The notes under the pieces are model-generated. The model searched no databases, was not told the origin of the DNA, and was given only the letters and a program-made list of their open reading frames with translations. 64,000 nt of DNA from Dryocosmus kuriphilus (taxonomy: Eukaryota > Arthropoda > Insecta > Hymenoptera > Cynipidae), in assembly GCA_038277395.1 (NCBI GenBank), contig CM076191.1:174948552-175012551 (forward strand), in the 5' to 3' direction. Made by a program: the position numbers and the translations under genes. Each line of letters starts with the position of its first letter. The stretch's first letter is position 1. Of this stretch, positions 1-10,582 are shown piece by piece.

Positions 1-940
1 AGTTGTTTTAATAAAAAAAAATACTATTATAAAGTTAATAAAAAGTTATTAAGAGTTATTGAAAAATCTGCCCGCTACTCAGGCGCATTCTCATAATGTT
101 TTTCACGCTTACCAGTCGATTAAAGTATATAAAAAACGTGAATTTCTTAATTACATTCTCATCTCAATGAGAAGGTATTAGCTTTATGTGAAAAACGCCT
201 TTCGCGGATTTCATCAAATCTCCACGTTTTGAGACACCCTGAGTGAGAAAAAACGGTTTTTACGACGGTGCGGTGTCTGTCTGTCTGTTGTTGTTGTTCT
301 TGTCGTCGTTGTCTTCGTCGTCGTTGTCGTTGTCGTCGGCCTCTGTTACTGCGATAACTTTTGAAAGAATCATCATATTGGATTGCGCTTTGGCACACTT
401 CTTCAAAGTCCAAAAAGAAAGGAGAAGTTCGTTAACCAGCGGTTTTTGATCAGCGGTTCTGGTTTTATCCATCAAAAACTGTTTTCACAAAATCAAAAAA
501 TCCATTTTCCGGCTAAAATATGCGAGATAAAAAAAAATAGTAATTATCAAAATTGTTCATCTTAAAAAAATCTATAAATTTTGTTTTGAACATTTTTGGA
601 TAAAAAACACAGTTTTGGTTTTAATCGAGAAAATATTATTATAAACAATAAACTGTAATTTCTTGCCAAAATATTCAAGATACGAAAAAAAATGATAATA
701 AACACAGTTCTTTAACTCAAACAGATCTACTAATTTTCTCCCAACAATTATTTTGAACAGACGCGTAGTTTTTGAGTTATTCGTGAAATATGTTATTAAA
801 TACAAACAAATCCACTTTTCAGCAAAACTATGCGAGGTGCGAAAAAATATTGAGCAGAATTGTTCATCTTAAAAAGTTCTAAAAATTTTCTTAAAACGAT
901 TTTTCGATCCAACGTATAGTTTATACAAAAAACGTATAAT
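1..940 (+). repeat. CpG-box repeat, truncated tandem copy
   Basis: The first ~940 bases are repeated almost immediately from 941 onward. Both begin with the same AT-rich block, followed by a CTGCCCGC-type segment that is an inverted version of the CpG-rich end of this family. They share the (GTC/GTT)n trinucleotide stretch near 270-340 and internal ~135-bp subrepeats containing ATCAAAAAATGGTTAA-like sequence. Other family members lie at 33109-34333 (minus), 59928-61149 (plus) and, in part, at 52850-53460. The ORFs here are low-complexity readings of the trinucleotide tract and not genes. This copy lacks the terminal run of GCGCGAAGCGCG boxes. Confidence 0.8.
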
Positions 941-2415
941 AGTTGTTTTAATAAAAAATACACTATCATAAAGTTAATAAAAGTTATTAAAAGTTATTGA
1001 AAAAACTGCCCGCTACTCAGACGCATTCTCATCATGTTTCTCACGCTTACCAGTCGATTAAATTATATAAAAAACGTGAATTTCTTAATTACATTCTCAT
1101 CTCAATGAGAAGGTATTAGTTTCATGTGAAAAACGCCTTTCGCGGATTTCATCAAATCTCCACGTTCTGAGACACCCTGAGTGAGAAAAAACGGTTTTTA
1201 CAACGGTGCGGTGTCCGTGTGTCTGTTATTGTTGTTGTCGTCGTTGTCGTTGTCATCGTTGTCGTCGGCGTCTGTTATTGCGGTAACTTTTAAAAGAATC
1301 ATCAGATTGAATTGCGCTTTGGCACACTTCTTTAAGGCGTAAAAAGAAAGGGCAAGTTCGTTAACCAGCGGCTTTTGCCCGGTGGTTATGGTTTTATCCA
1401 TCAAAAACTGTTTTCACAAAATCAAAAAATCCATTTTCCGGCTAAAATATGCGAGATAAAAAAAAAGTAGTGCCATGTAATATTGTTTACCTTAAAAAAA
1501 TCTAAAAATTTTGTTTTAACTATTTTTTGATAAAATGCACGGTTTTTGTTTTAATTAAGAAAACGTTATTAAAAACAAAAAACTGTATTTTGTTGCCAAA
1601 ATATTCAAGATACGAAAAAAATGATAATTAACAAAGTTGTTCAAATCAAAAAGATCTACAAATTTTGTATTAACCATTTTTTGATAAAATGCACGGTTTT
1701 TGTTTTGATCGAGAAAACGTTATTAAAAATCAAAAATTCAAATTTCCCGCCAAATTATGCAAGATACGAAAAAATTATAATAAACAAAGTTATTCACCTC
1801 AAAAAGATCTACAAATTTGTTATCTATCATTTTTTTTTGAGCAGACGCGTAGTTTTTGAGTTATTCGTGAAATATGTTATGAAATATAAAGAAAACCACT
1901 TTTCAGCAAAACTATGCAAGATATGAGAAAATATTAACAAGCAGAATTCACCTTGGAAAGAGCCACCAAATTTATTTATAAGACTCATCGTTTTACTTTT
2001 AAGAATCGAAATCCTGCATTGTGAAAATTTGGAAAATCACAAAAAAACTTTACCGATCTACAATGTGTTTAAAAAAAACTTAATTGTCGAGCGCGAAGCG
2101 CGAATGTCATGATGAGAATGTATTCCTTAAGGTCGATAGAGCCTTAAGTAAAATCATTTCTTTTCTGATTTTTAATAAAAAATTCAAATTTAATAATCTC
2201 ATTAAAAGTAGGTGTTCTGAAATTTTAAGACCCATACGTAACGAGTACCGAGCACGATGTGCAAGGACCAAAAACATCCGAGCGCGAAGCGCGAGGCTTA
2301 AATATATCGGAGCGCGAAGCGCGACGGCCATCAGACCGCGCGCCTTAGGCACGCTCATACTTCGCGCTAAGCGCGCGATTAGAATGTGCCCGCCAAGGGG
2401 GCAGATTTTTTTATG
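941..2415 (+). repeat. CpG-box repeat, fuller copy
   Basis: This is the second tandem copy. The part from about 1097 to 2415 matches the stand-alone copies end to end. It runs from TTACATTCTCATC through the trinucleotide tract and three or four ~135-bp internal subrepeats. It ends in a CpG-dense block (about 2085-2400) with several near-palindromic GAGCGCGAAGCGCGA boxes and a final GCAGATTTTTTTA. The CpG density stands out sharply from the AT-rich surroundings. No protein-coding capacity or known terminal motif is recognised, so the class is unassigned. It could be a non-autonomous DNA element. Confidence 0.75.
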
Positions 2416-3509
2416 TTAGTTTGATTTTCTGAACGTAAAATCGGCAAATTGGATAGCGCTGATCTTTCGAATTATTCGTTTTGAAGATAATATTGAAAAT
2501 TTTTAAGTTTTGATACGGGATACGTAAACTTTTAATTGTGTAAACTGAATAGATCTTTTTAAAGAATTTTTTGCAAGGAAACAGCTAAACTTTTTTTAAC
2601 AAATTATTTATTATGTTAAAGTGCATACTTTAATAGTAATTTTCGTTAATTTTCAATTAAAAATATCTATTATTTTGCAAATAGAAGGTTATAGCGCACG
2701 ACTTTGCTTGGAAAAACCGGTTTGCGGTGACACGTTTTCCGCAAGTCTGGATCATCCGAAATACAAAATTGATACGGATTTAGTTAAATTATAAGATTAG
2801 GTATCTAGTCTTTAATCAAAGCATAAGAAAAAAAAATCTGGAACAAAATGGCGACCGATCAAAGTCAAGAGTTCGATTTTCACTGAAAAAAGCGATCGTG
2901 TTTTGGCTATGTAAAAAAAATATTTGTTTAAAAAAAAATCATCGATTAAAGACTAGATTTTTATGTGTTAAAAAAGCCTACAAAGTTTGAATAAAATCGG
3001 TTCAGTAGTTTTCGAGTAATTTGTGTCACCGTCTTGAGAAACGTCATTTTGAGAAAAACGCGTTTAAAGTTTTTGAACTTACATTGAATCGTCTATTCCA
3101 GGCCCATAAAGTAGACCTTCTGCTGAAGTTGCCGATTCCAAAAAATCAATTTGATTTTGTCTGTGAAGCAATCTTCCTTCCCGAGTATTCTCTGCCGCGC
3201 GGTTTTCTGCCAGAGAAATTCGGGCAGGAATTTATTTATTTATTTATTTATTTATTCGACTTAAACGATCTGACGTGCATATCCTTCAAGGTCATAGATC
3301 TCAGTCAATTTTTTCTGGATCTTCTTAAAACTTTTATGACGCATTTTCAGAATGACATACTTTAATAAAATGTAAAAAAAAAATCGATTTTTTGAAAATT
3401 ACAACTAGGGGTAACCCCTTAATTTGAAGTTGTATCACATGAACGTTTAAATAAGGAATTTTGATTATTAGAGCGTTTAATTTAAATACTTTCAATTAAA
3501 AACGGGTGC
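2416..3509. other. AT-rich spacer, no gene seen
   Basis: No coding region is recognised. A loose inverted repeat (GGTGACACG near 2715 against GTGTCACCG near 3030, with CTAGTCTTTAATC and its complement inside) suggests an old palindromic element. A (TTTA)n microsatellite lies at about 3231-3256. Confidence 0.5.
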
Positions 3510-3770
3510 AGTTCCGAATAGCGGATACCTCCGATTTATTTGAAACTACGTATACTTACGTATTTTGACGCGCTGATTACGAAAATCATAGTGAAAATTG
3601 GCGACTAGGCTATTTTCATGGTGAAAACCATAAAACCCATAAAATTGATGGTTTTTTATGCTTATCTCAGTAAATATACAAAATATATAAAAACCTTTTA
3701 AACAAAAGTTGTAGCCAGCATAAAAATACATCTTTTATGTTTTATATACTTTTTCTCTTAAACCATTATT
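3510..3770 (+). repeat. Merlin left terminal inverted repeat
   Basis: About 261 bp that reappear inverted at 6240-6505. Matching landmarks include CCGATTTATTTGAAACTA, the GCGACTAGGC segment, TTGTAGCCAGCATAAAAATACATC and the inner CCATTATT. Small indels separate the arms. Confidence 0.9.
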
Positions 3771-4024
3771 TTCCGAGAAAAATGGGATAATGTTCCAGCA
3801 AGTACATTTTGACAAGACTCCATTAGTTTCGGCATTGCCTACTTACGCACTTTACCACGGGAAGGTTGGAGCTTGGTCTTTAAAGTGCATGTTTTTTTTT
3901 TGCTTTTTGTATTTTAGTTTATTTTTTGCATTTTTTTAAATTTAATTTTTTGAAAAGTAACGCTTAAGTAAAAGAAAGAAGAAGTAAGAAAAAGTAACGT
4001 TTAACGAAAAAAGAACGTAACAAA

Positions 4025-4960
4025 TTAGTTTCCTTTGCCAGGATAGGAAATTTTTATGTCAGTGATCAACTGAGAAAAGGGATCTGCGTTTAGTTTTCTT
4101 ACCAGACGCCGCCACAAAAATTCGCAAAGATGGTCTGCTAAGTTGTTTTTGTGAACTCCACCCCGCGATAAGGAGCGTCGCATCCAACGCCAGGACGATT
4201 CTATATTTTGTGTGTGCGCTCCAGTTTCCTGATTCACAAACTCTTGAGAATGATTCACAGTTTTGTGGACATAACCATGAGCTTTCAGATTTAAGTAGCC
4301 TTTCCAGCAGTCTGTTTGGATTTCTGTGCCAATTGCTATATGCTTCTGGATCAAAGAGAGTAAGGTTGTTTCATCTCTTTTGTTATCAGGGCAAATTTCC
4401 AATCGATAATTCTCAGGATGCCCCCTGTGAATCATTCCCAAGATCCAAGAGCCTTCCACCACACGTCCTCTTTCGTACTTTCGACGTCCTATTTTACACT
4501 CATCGATTTCTACAATTTCCCCCACGCCTCCTATTTTACCTTCATTTTCAAACTGTTGGTCAAGAGCAACCATACAAACTTCTCGACAAAAGGAAAAGCG
4601 ATCGGCAACACTTTCCCTGGACACCTGCTGACCTTCAATTATACTGCTTTCGCGAATGGTTTGTTCAAAGGTTAAATTAACAGCAAAGCTGTATGTAATT
4701 AACATGCAGGCTGCTGCTGAAATGTGAGATTGCTCAAACCACGTATTTTCCGCTACAGTAGCATTATGAGAGTATTTGCCCTTTTTTTGGCATTTAAATT
4801 GACCACAGGTAAATACTGATTCGTGTAGGGTCATGTTCTTTTTATGTTTAATGCAATATCTTGTGCTTGGAATGAGTTCGATATCGCGTAACCACTGAAG
4901 GGTTTTTTCGCGATCTTGGAAAATAGAGCTCAAAGTGAAGATGTTATGAATCTGATTCAT
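4025..4960 (-). CDS. Merlin-type DDE transposase
   Basis: This is a 311-residue protein of the ISXO2-like/IS1595-type transposase family, which performs cut-and-paste transposition in the nucleus. The N-terminus has a Cys/His cluster (residues 36-57, C..H...C....C) that fits a zinc-binding DNA-recognition module. The catalytic region shows the family pattern: VEIDECKIG (D153), a KYxRGR motif, IQTDCWKGY (D217), VNHSxxFV and NIESSWRWMR (E254). The start is placed at the methionine of MNQIHN, because the ORF upstream to 5038 reads into the adjacent minisatellite and gives an unlike N-terminus. On the coding strand TTG|GTAAGT lies just upstream of this ATG, so a spliced alternative start is possible. 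The frame is open throughout and all three acidic residues are present, so the enzyme could be functional. About 1.0 kb of satellite separates the gene from the right inverted repeat. Confidence 0.85.
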   Translation of the reverse strand: MNQIHNIFTLSSIFQDREKTLQWLRDIELIPSTRYCIKHKKNMTLHESVFTCGQFKCQKKGKYSHNATVAENTWFEQSHISAAACMLITYSFAVNLTFEQTIRESSIIEGQQVSRESVADRFSFCREVCMVALDQQFENEGKIGGVGEIVEIDECKIGRRKYERGRVVEGSWILGMIHRGHPENYRLEICPDNKRDETTLLSLIQKHIAIGTEIQTDCWKGYLNLKAHGYVHKTVNHSQEFVNQETGAHTQNIESSWRWMRRSLSRGGVHKNNLADHLCEFLWRRLVRKLNADPFSQLITDIKISYPGKGN

Positions 4961-4999
4961 TTTTAACAACTTACCAATAACAGCGAAAAAGCTTAATTT

Positions 5000-5925
5000 A
5001 AACCCCCTTTCCCAGGTGTTGTGGGGGCGGGAAGGCACCCCTGCAACAGGTCACATAAATAACTTAGGTCACACACGACCCCCTTTCCCAGGTGTTGTGG
5101 GGGCGGGAAGGCATCCCTGTGATAGGGCACAAAAAATAACTTAGGTCACACACGACCCCCTTTCCCAGGTGTTGTGGGGGCGGGAAGGCACCCCTGCAAC
5201 AGGTCACATAAATAACTTAGGTCACACACGACCCCCTTTCCCAGGTGTTGTGGGGGCGGGAAGGCACCCCTGCAACAGGTCACATAAATAACTTAGGTCA
5301 CACACGACCCCCTTTCCCAGGTGTTGTGGGGGCGGGAAGGCATCCCTGTGATAGGGCACAAAAAAAAATAACTTAGGTCACACACGACCCCCTTTCCCAG
5401 GTGTTGTGGGGGCGGGAAGGCACTCCTGCAACAGGTCACATAAATAACTTAGGTCACACACGACCCCCTTTCCCAGGTGTTGTGGGGGCGGGAAGGCACC
5501 CCTGCAACAGGTCACATAAATAACTTAGGTCACACACACACGACCCCCTTTCCCAGGTGTTGTGGGGGCGGGAAGGCATCCCTGTGATAGGGCACAAAAA
5601 ATAACTTAGGTCACACACGACCCCCTTTCGCAGGTGTTGTGGGGGCGGGAAGGCACCCCTGCAACAGGTCACATAAATAACTTAGGTCACACACGACCCC
5701 CTTTCCCAGGTGTTGTGGGGGCGGGAAGGCATCCCTGTGATAGGGCACAAAAAATAACTAAGGTTTCACACAACCCCCTTTCCCAGGTGTTGTGGGGGCG
5801 GGAAGGCACCCTTGCAACAGGTCACATAAATAACTTAGGTCACACACGACCCCCTTTCCTAGGTGTTGTGGGGGCGGGAAGGCACCCCTGTGATAGGGCA
5901 CAAAAAATAACTAAGGTCCTACACA
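5000..5925. repeat. Two-variant 76-80 bp minisatellite inside Merlin
   Basis: There are twelve head-to-tail units, starting near 5000, 5075, 5153, 5229, 5305, 5385, 5461, 5541, 5618, 5694, 5771 and 5848. Every unit contains CCAGGTGTTGTGGGGGCGGG or a close variant. The other half comes in two forms: A (CCCCTGCAACAGGTCACATA) and B (CCCTGTGATAGGGCACAAAA). The order is A B A A B A A B A B A B. The apparent ORFs across this block only translate the repeat. Confidence 0.95.
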
Positions 5926-6004
5926 ACCTTTCATACAATTTAAGTCGTACCGCTAAACATTTTGCAGTATTTTTGTGATTTTTCCTATGCATTCAGCCAA
6001 CCTC

Positions 6005-6232
6005 GGCCTCCTTTCCAGAGTAGGGGGGGGGGGGGACCACATGCACTGACTGGTTACGGAAATGCGTTCAGTAACGCTTGACCACTTTTCAAGGGGGGGG
6101 GGGGGGGGGGGGGCTACGTATGCACTGACTGGTTACGAAAATGTGTTCGGTCACGCTCGATCCCTTTTCCAAGGTTGAGGTGGGGGGGGCTACACATGCA
6201 CTGACTGGTTACGGAAGCGCAATCCTCATTAT
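6005..6232. repeat. G-tract minisatellite
   Basis: Three imperfect ~77-bp units each contain ATGCACTGACTGGTTACG (near 6040, 6119 and 6194). They alternate with long G runs, including one of about 22 G at 6092-6113. Adjacent to the right Merlin inverted repeat. Confidence 0.85.
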
Positions 6233-6239
6233 CTTGAAC

Positions 6240-6505
6240 AATAATGGTTTAAGATAAAAAGTATATAGAATATAAAAGATGTATTTTTATGCTGGCTACA
6301 ACTTTTGTTTGAAAGATTTTTTTATATTTTGTATATTTACTGAGATAAACGTAAAAAACATGGTTTTTATGGTGTTTTTTTTTATGGTTTTCACCATGAA
6401 AATGGCCTAGTCGCCAATTTTCACTAAGATTTTCGTAATCAGCGAGTCAAAATACATAAGTGTATATAGTTTCAAATAAATCGGAGGTATCCGCTATTCG
6501 GAACT
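6240..6505 (-). repeat. Merlin right terminal inverted repeat
   Basis: The reverse complement of 3510-3770 with minor indels. It ends CCGCTATTCGGAACT. Confidence 0.9.
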
Positions 6506-7396
6506 TTATCCTTAAAAACTTCTTTAATTTCGGTTGATTTAAATATAAGCTTAAAGTTAATTATACAATTGATTTTCGATTCTAAATTTTACGACTTATG
6601 TTTTATCGAATGAAATGGTTCAATAATTTATAAAATTCTTGTTTTTGTTTTTGTTTAAATATGTAATAAAAGGAGTTTGCGAGAAAAAGTCTAATGGATT
6701 TGTGAGAATTTATTATACCAAGCTGAAAATTACCTTCTTGTAATAAACCTCCAAAGAATTAGTAGAGAAATCAATTCAGTATTTATGCTCCTCGAATATA
6801 GTGTACCTGAAATTCCCCTGGTTCATAAACTTTATCAATACAAAAATCAGTTTCCTGAAAAAGACAATCTAGAAAATTTCACTACTCAATTTACCAAACC
6901 TAGCCGATATTTACTAGGTTACAATAAGTAGGATCCGCGGCGAATAAAAGATTCCTACTTCGATAGAAGGGGAAGGAAAAATCAGGTGGTGGGGTATCAG
7001 CCGGGTTCGGTTTTTTTTTTTTTTTTTTGGAAGTTTTATAAAAATCAGATTTCTAGCCTCGAATTTTCCTGTGAAAATGTGTCTTTTTGATTAAATTTTA
7101 TGTGTGCAATTCAGTCGCTTATCTTTGTCTGGGAGTCTTGTTATTTTATAAATGGACAGTGACGTAGAATCAAGTTCTTCAATCGATGGCGATAATTCAT
7201 CCACCTTAGAATCAGCGTTTGCTGGATCTTCTATTTCTATTACAATGAAGGGATTTTGTTGTTGTTATTTCCTGATTTATCGAACAATTGTCGAGTGATT
7301 TAAAGCTGGAGCTTTTTTTTTTCGATCGAGTGTTGCTCTTACTAAAGGGTGATCGAAATCTTCGGAAGACTTTTCAATTTTCTCTGGGAAGGTTTT
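6506..7396. other. AT-rich spacer, no gene seen
   Basis: No coding or element signature is recognised. A T16-17 run lies near 7012-7028. The stretch 6930-7010 is less AT-rich and may be an element edge, but no repeat partner was found in the window. Confidence 0.4.
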
Positions 7397-8400
7397 TTAA
7401 TTAGAATCTCCAACTACCTTTTCAGTACCAGAGGTTTCTGTTTCGAGTTCGGGGGAATTTATAGATTTAGGTGACGTCTTGACGCTGAAGGTGTCACTCC
7501 CTTTTATGGCCGTTTGAATTTTGGGCAAATATAATCTTAGAATTGTTATACAATCAAATGAAATAGATGAACACGGGTGTCTGATTGTCGGATTTCGTAG
7601 CTCATACTGTCGCGAGGGCTCCCCGGAATCCATGATTGATTCCGATCGTTATAGTATCCATTTAATCTATGATCATCATCACAGGATCGATTACGGTCTT
7701 CTGTGTAAGCATTCCATAGGGATGATAATTGTTTGAACTGTTGTTATAAGGGTAACCTGAATTTAAAGAATAATTCCTGTCTTCAGTTGGTTCGTAAAAT
7801 TCTTCAGCGGGGTAATAACTAATGGACGCACACGCTGATAAACATGATAATCGTGAGTACGCGGCTCATAGAAACCATGAACAGAATTACGCGAAAATTT
7901 CCCCGGCTGCCTCGCGAATTCAATGGTTTCCTCTAAAATTCCAGGATTCGTAGAATCTACTGACAAATGAAGCTCATTAGGCAATCCTCTGATAAATGCC
8001 CCAAATGCGGTTTACCAGTGCAGCCTTTACTCCACCTATATGGGAATGTAGGCGATCATAGTACTCATTGACCGTTTCATTATTTTCCATTGTTAAATGA
8101 TATATTTCGTCAAATAGTGAACGTCTTAGAGCATCCCGCGGGGAAAAGCTTTCCTTGATTAAATCAATTAGCTCCGTAATTTTTCTAAGCTGCTTGTTTC
8201 TGGTACAATCCCTAGCAGGCCTCGAGAGTTTGCCTAACACATCAGTTATGAGAGATGACTCGCAGGATACCGGAACATAGGTAGCCGCATTCACAATATT
8301 CAGTATGAAATCTCTCACTGGAATATTTCCGCTACCATAATTAGGGATATGGCTGGAAACTTGCTGGATAGCGAGAGTGTCGGCGATAGATCATGCCATT
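7397..8400 (-). pseudogene. Gypsy-like retrotransposon gag remnant
   Basis: On the minus strand, the piece from ~8370 to 7977 reads as a retrotransposon capsid region: a VRDFI start, SRPARDCTRNKQLRKITELI, then an ENNETVNEYYDRLHSH segment. This pattern is typical of the gypsy/Ty3 gag domain. Near 7980 the reading frame shifts, and the next piece (7984-7763) continues in register with the family as a GLPNELHLSVDSTNPG segment. The 7633-7397 piece is a further downstream ORF with no clear identity. At least one frameshift and several stops break the gene. No zinc knuckle, protease, reverse transcriptase or integrase is seen beside it. It is a fragment, not a functional gag. Confidence 0.65.
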
Positions 8401-8731
8401 CGCGTGGCTATGTTATCTGCGCTTGGCCTCCCCTGGTGGATCATTGTCTATTATCTCGCGTACTACGCTGAAGGCCGATGGCAGCTCATACTGGAACGGC
8501 GATCCAGAATGTGGCCATTATTATTATTATTATTATTTCAGATGGGCAGGGTTACTCAAGTTCCATAGCACTGAGGTTAACTAATGTAACCTATTGTACT
8601 TTGCCCTCAAAACTAAGCCTCTCTTAGGAGGCCGGTTTCCTCCATATATGCGTATATCGCCGTATATGGAATATCTACGAAATCATCTGGTTCGCAGAAG
8701 TGATTTCCGAAATGCTTCATTCCGAGACTTA

Positions 8732-9301
8732 TTAGCACATCACATTCACATAGTATGTGATGTGCTGTCTCTTCCCGGAAGTCTCAAATCTCGGGATAAT
8801 GTCGCCAGGTTTTACCTCGGCGATCATCTTGTCGAGAGCCGTTTCTACGGCCATTGCCTGCTCCTGATTAGGAGTACCGCCATCAGATCGAGACCGTTTT
8901 GGGGTCTCAGGTTTAGGAGCCTCCTCGCGCTGCAGCTTAAGCTGCTGGCATTGGTACCTTCTTCTGGCGGCGGTACTATATTCTCGTTTCTTGGGGCCTA
9001 CCACGTTCCCATCATTCTCAGTGGCTTTGGCTTCGTTAATGTAACTAATTAAAGTCTCATTACCAGCTGTACCACTCGAGGTACTAGGAACCGCATCAGC
9101 CCCTTGTGGAGTTAAAGGTGCTTTATCACCTTCGTTGGTCTCCATCTTCTCAAGAGGAGATGAAGCGTTCATGGCGGGTGTCATTGAAGTCACCCGTTCA
9201 CCCCGCTTGTGGGGATAAGGCACTTTTACACTGGGAGGTTGCCCGGTATCCCAGGACACCGTAGGAGTCACCATTCCTTGGTAACACTGAATCTTCGACA
9301 C
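8732..9301 (-). CDS. Unrecognised ORF upstream of the gag remnant
   Basis: A 189-residue ORF. The N-terminal half is Ser/Thr/Pro-rich and looks disordered. A basic segment follows (KKREYSTAARRRYQCQQLKL), then a Pro/Lys stretch ending TPKRSRSDGGTP, and a short ordered-looking tail. I do not recognise the family. The position just upstream of gag-like sequence on the same strand, and the composition, suggest a retroelement ORF or the N-terminal part of gag. The interval 8401-8731 shows no gene and holds an (ATT)n tract near 8518-8535. The upstream part of the same locus was probably displaced when the 9440-23531 transposon inserted. Confidence 0.4.
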   Translation of the reverse strand: MSKIQCYQGMVTPTVSWDTGQPPSVKVPYPHKRGERVTSMTPAMNASSPLEKMETNEGDKAPLTPQGADAVPSTSSGTAGNETLISYINEAKATENDGNVVGPKKREYSTAARRRYQCQQLKLQREEAPKPETPKRSRSDGGTPNQEQAMAVETALDKMIAEVKPGDIIPRFETSGKRQHITYYVNVMC

Positions 9302-9434
9302 GGTAGTTCACGCCTTGGCTTAGGGGCTGATACGGGAACCGAGTGCTACTCGATGTTCGCTGCTTAGTCGAATTCACGCTGATACTTCCACCCTACTAAC
9401 CATCAACTCCTAACCGTAAGGGTCGTCCTCGTTG

Positions 9435-9439
9435 CGGCG
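9435..9439. repeat. Target-site duplication CGGCG (left)
   Basis: An exact 5-bp match to 23532-23536, immediately outside the CACAGTG terminus. Confidence 0.92.
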
Positions 9440-10327
9440 CACAGTGGTTAAAAATTGGAATTTACCCTTCATAATCGGCTACAGGTCGTATTTCTTGACC
9501 GATTTGGATGTTTTTTTTTTTGAAATTCTCAGCATAAAATTCTTAAGAGAACTGTGGATTTCGATTTTTTAATTTTTTCCACAGAGCAACAATATATAAA
9601 CAAATATAGTGACAAAATGGGCAATTTCAAATTTCTGAATTTTTATCTCACGAAAAAATATATATAAAAACTCATTATCAGTCTGAATTATTGCCCATGC
9701 ATTCATAGAACAGAATTAAATCAATAAATATTTAACTTAATTATTATAAACAATTTTTATAAACAAATTTCTATGAGTGCTTTTTTTTCATAGAAAAAAA
9801 TTTTTTCTTTACGATAATTGCAACTAGATTCCATAAGAGTCATATTTGGTAACAAAAAGTTAGCATTAGTTAATAATTAACATTTTTATAAACAATTTTA
9901 TAAACAAATTCTTCATAATTGAGATTTTCTCACAGTAAAAGTCATTTTTCTGGCCGAAAGTGATTCATAGTCCTCTTTAGAAACATTTATATACTGTAAG
10001 TGTTATAAATAAACAATATAAATTGTTAATAACAATTAAATTAAACAATCCCCCCAATCGGTCGTTTTATGGTGGAAATAAATGGGATTTTCTTTAATTA
10101 TTATAATAATTAATTAGAGTGACATTTGTTGCGATGACTAACCAACAAAATTAAGCAATAAATAATTTACAAGATTGTTATAAACAATTTTATAACTAAA
10201 ATTTTTCATTTTCTATGGTAAAAAGGACAGCTTTCCACTGAAATAATCGGCAATAAAGTGACAGTTGTTGCAAAATTCAATGTGGAGCATTAGATAATAA
10301 ACTTGTGTAATTGTTATTAACAATTTT
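9440..10327 (+). repeat. Transib left terminal inverted repeat (888 bp)
   Basis: Matches 22644-23531 in inverted orientation with only scattered substitutions and 1-bp indels (for example GAACTGTGGATT against GAACTGTCGATT, and ATAAATAAACA against ATAAAATAAACA). Similarity stops abruptly after TTGTTATTAACAATTTT. No convincing RSS nonamer (ACAAAAACC) sits 12 or 23 bp from the heptamer. Confidence 0.95.
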
Positions 10328-10362
10328 CATAACAAATTGTCTATAACAATCTTGTTAATCCA

Positions 10363-10468
10363 GTATAATCTAATCTAATCAAATCAAATCTAAACTTATC
10401 TAATCTAATCTGATCTAATCTAATCTAATCTAATCTAATATAATCTATTCTATTCTAATCAAATCTAA
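10363..10468. repeat. Imperfect (TCTAA)n pentanucleotide array
   Basis: Degenerate TCTAA/TTAGA repeats lie just inside the left inverted repeat. They differ by one base from the insect telomere motif TTAGG. They could equally be the tail of an old LINE fragment or simple-sequence expansion. 10469-10569 holds no recognisable gene. Confidence 0.8.
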
Positions 10469-10569
10469 TGGTGGTTATGTAATTAACCGCTAGGTGGATG
10501 TCTCGCAGCGCAGCTGGAGCTCTCACAAGAGAAGTTAGGCTTTTACTTTATAAAAGTAAAAGGGGTTGC

Positions 10570-10582
10570 GGTCAAATTACCT
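10570..10582. repeat. LINE target-site duplication (left)
   Basis: GGTCAAATTACCT, repeated exactly at 20380-20392 right after a poly(A) run. These duplications bracket the plus-strand Jockey-type LINE. Confidence 0.92.

Larger units (their letters stand above)
3510..6505 (-). mobile_element. Merlin-type DNA transposon
   Basis: The element is ~3.0 kb and bounded by long inverted repeats that start AGTTCCGAATAGCGG. It contains one transposase on the minus strand and two internal minisatellites. The transposase is of the IS1016/IS1595 (ISXO2-like DDE) class, which in eukaryotes defines the Merlin superfamily. A matching 8-9 bp target duplication, expected for Merlin, is not obvious at the inferred ends, so the exact boundary may be a few bases off. 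Sequences related to the ends recur at 53468-53720, 53797-54150, 55150-55372 and 61678-62590. Confidence 0.8.

Noticed and set aside
159..475. Gln/Arg- or Asp/Asn-rich ORFs near the window start
   Set aside because: They translate a (GTC/GTT)n tract inside a repeat that recurs at 1198-1404 and 59983-60234; low complexity only.
5454..5978. Repeat-containing ORFs on both strands of the minisatellite
   Set aside because: Each unit length is near a multiple of 3 in places, so long frames arise by chance; no independent support.
8594..9052. 152-aa plus-strand ORF
   Set aside because: Overlaps the minus-strand ORF at 8732-9301, which has more protein-like composition and matches the strand of the gag remnant.
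9440..9478. A full 12- or 23-RSS (heptamer plus nonamer)
   Set aside because: Only the heptamer matches. The bases 12 and 23 positions inward do not resemble ACAAAAACC.
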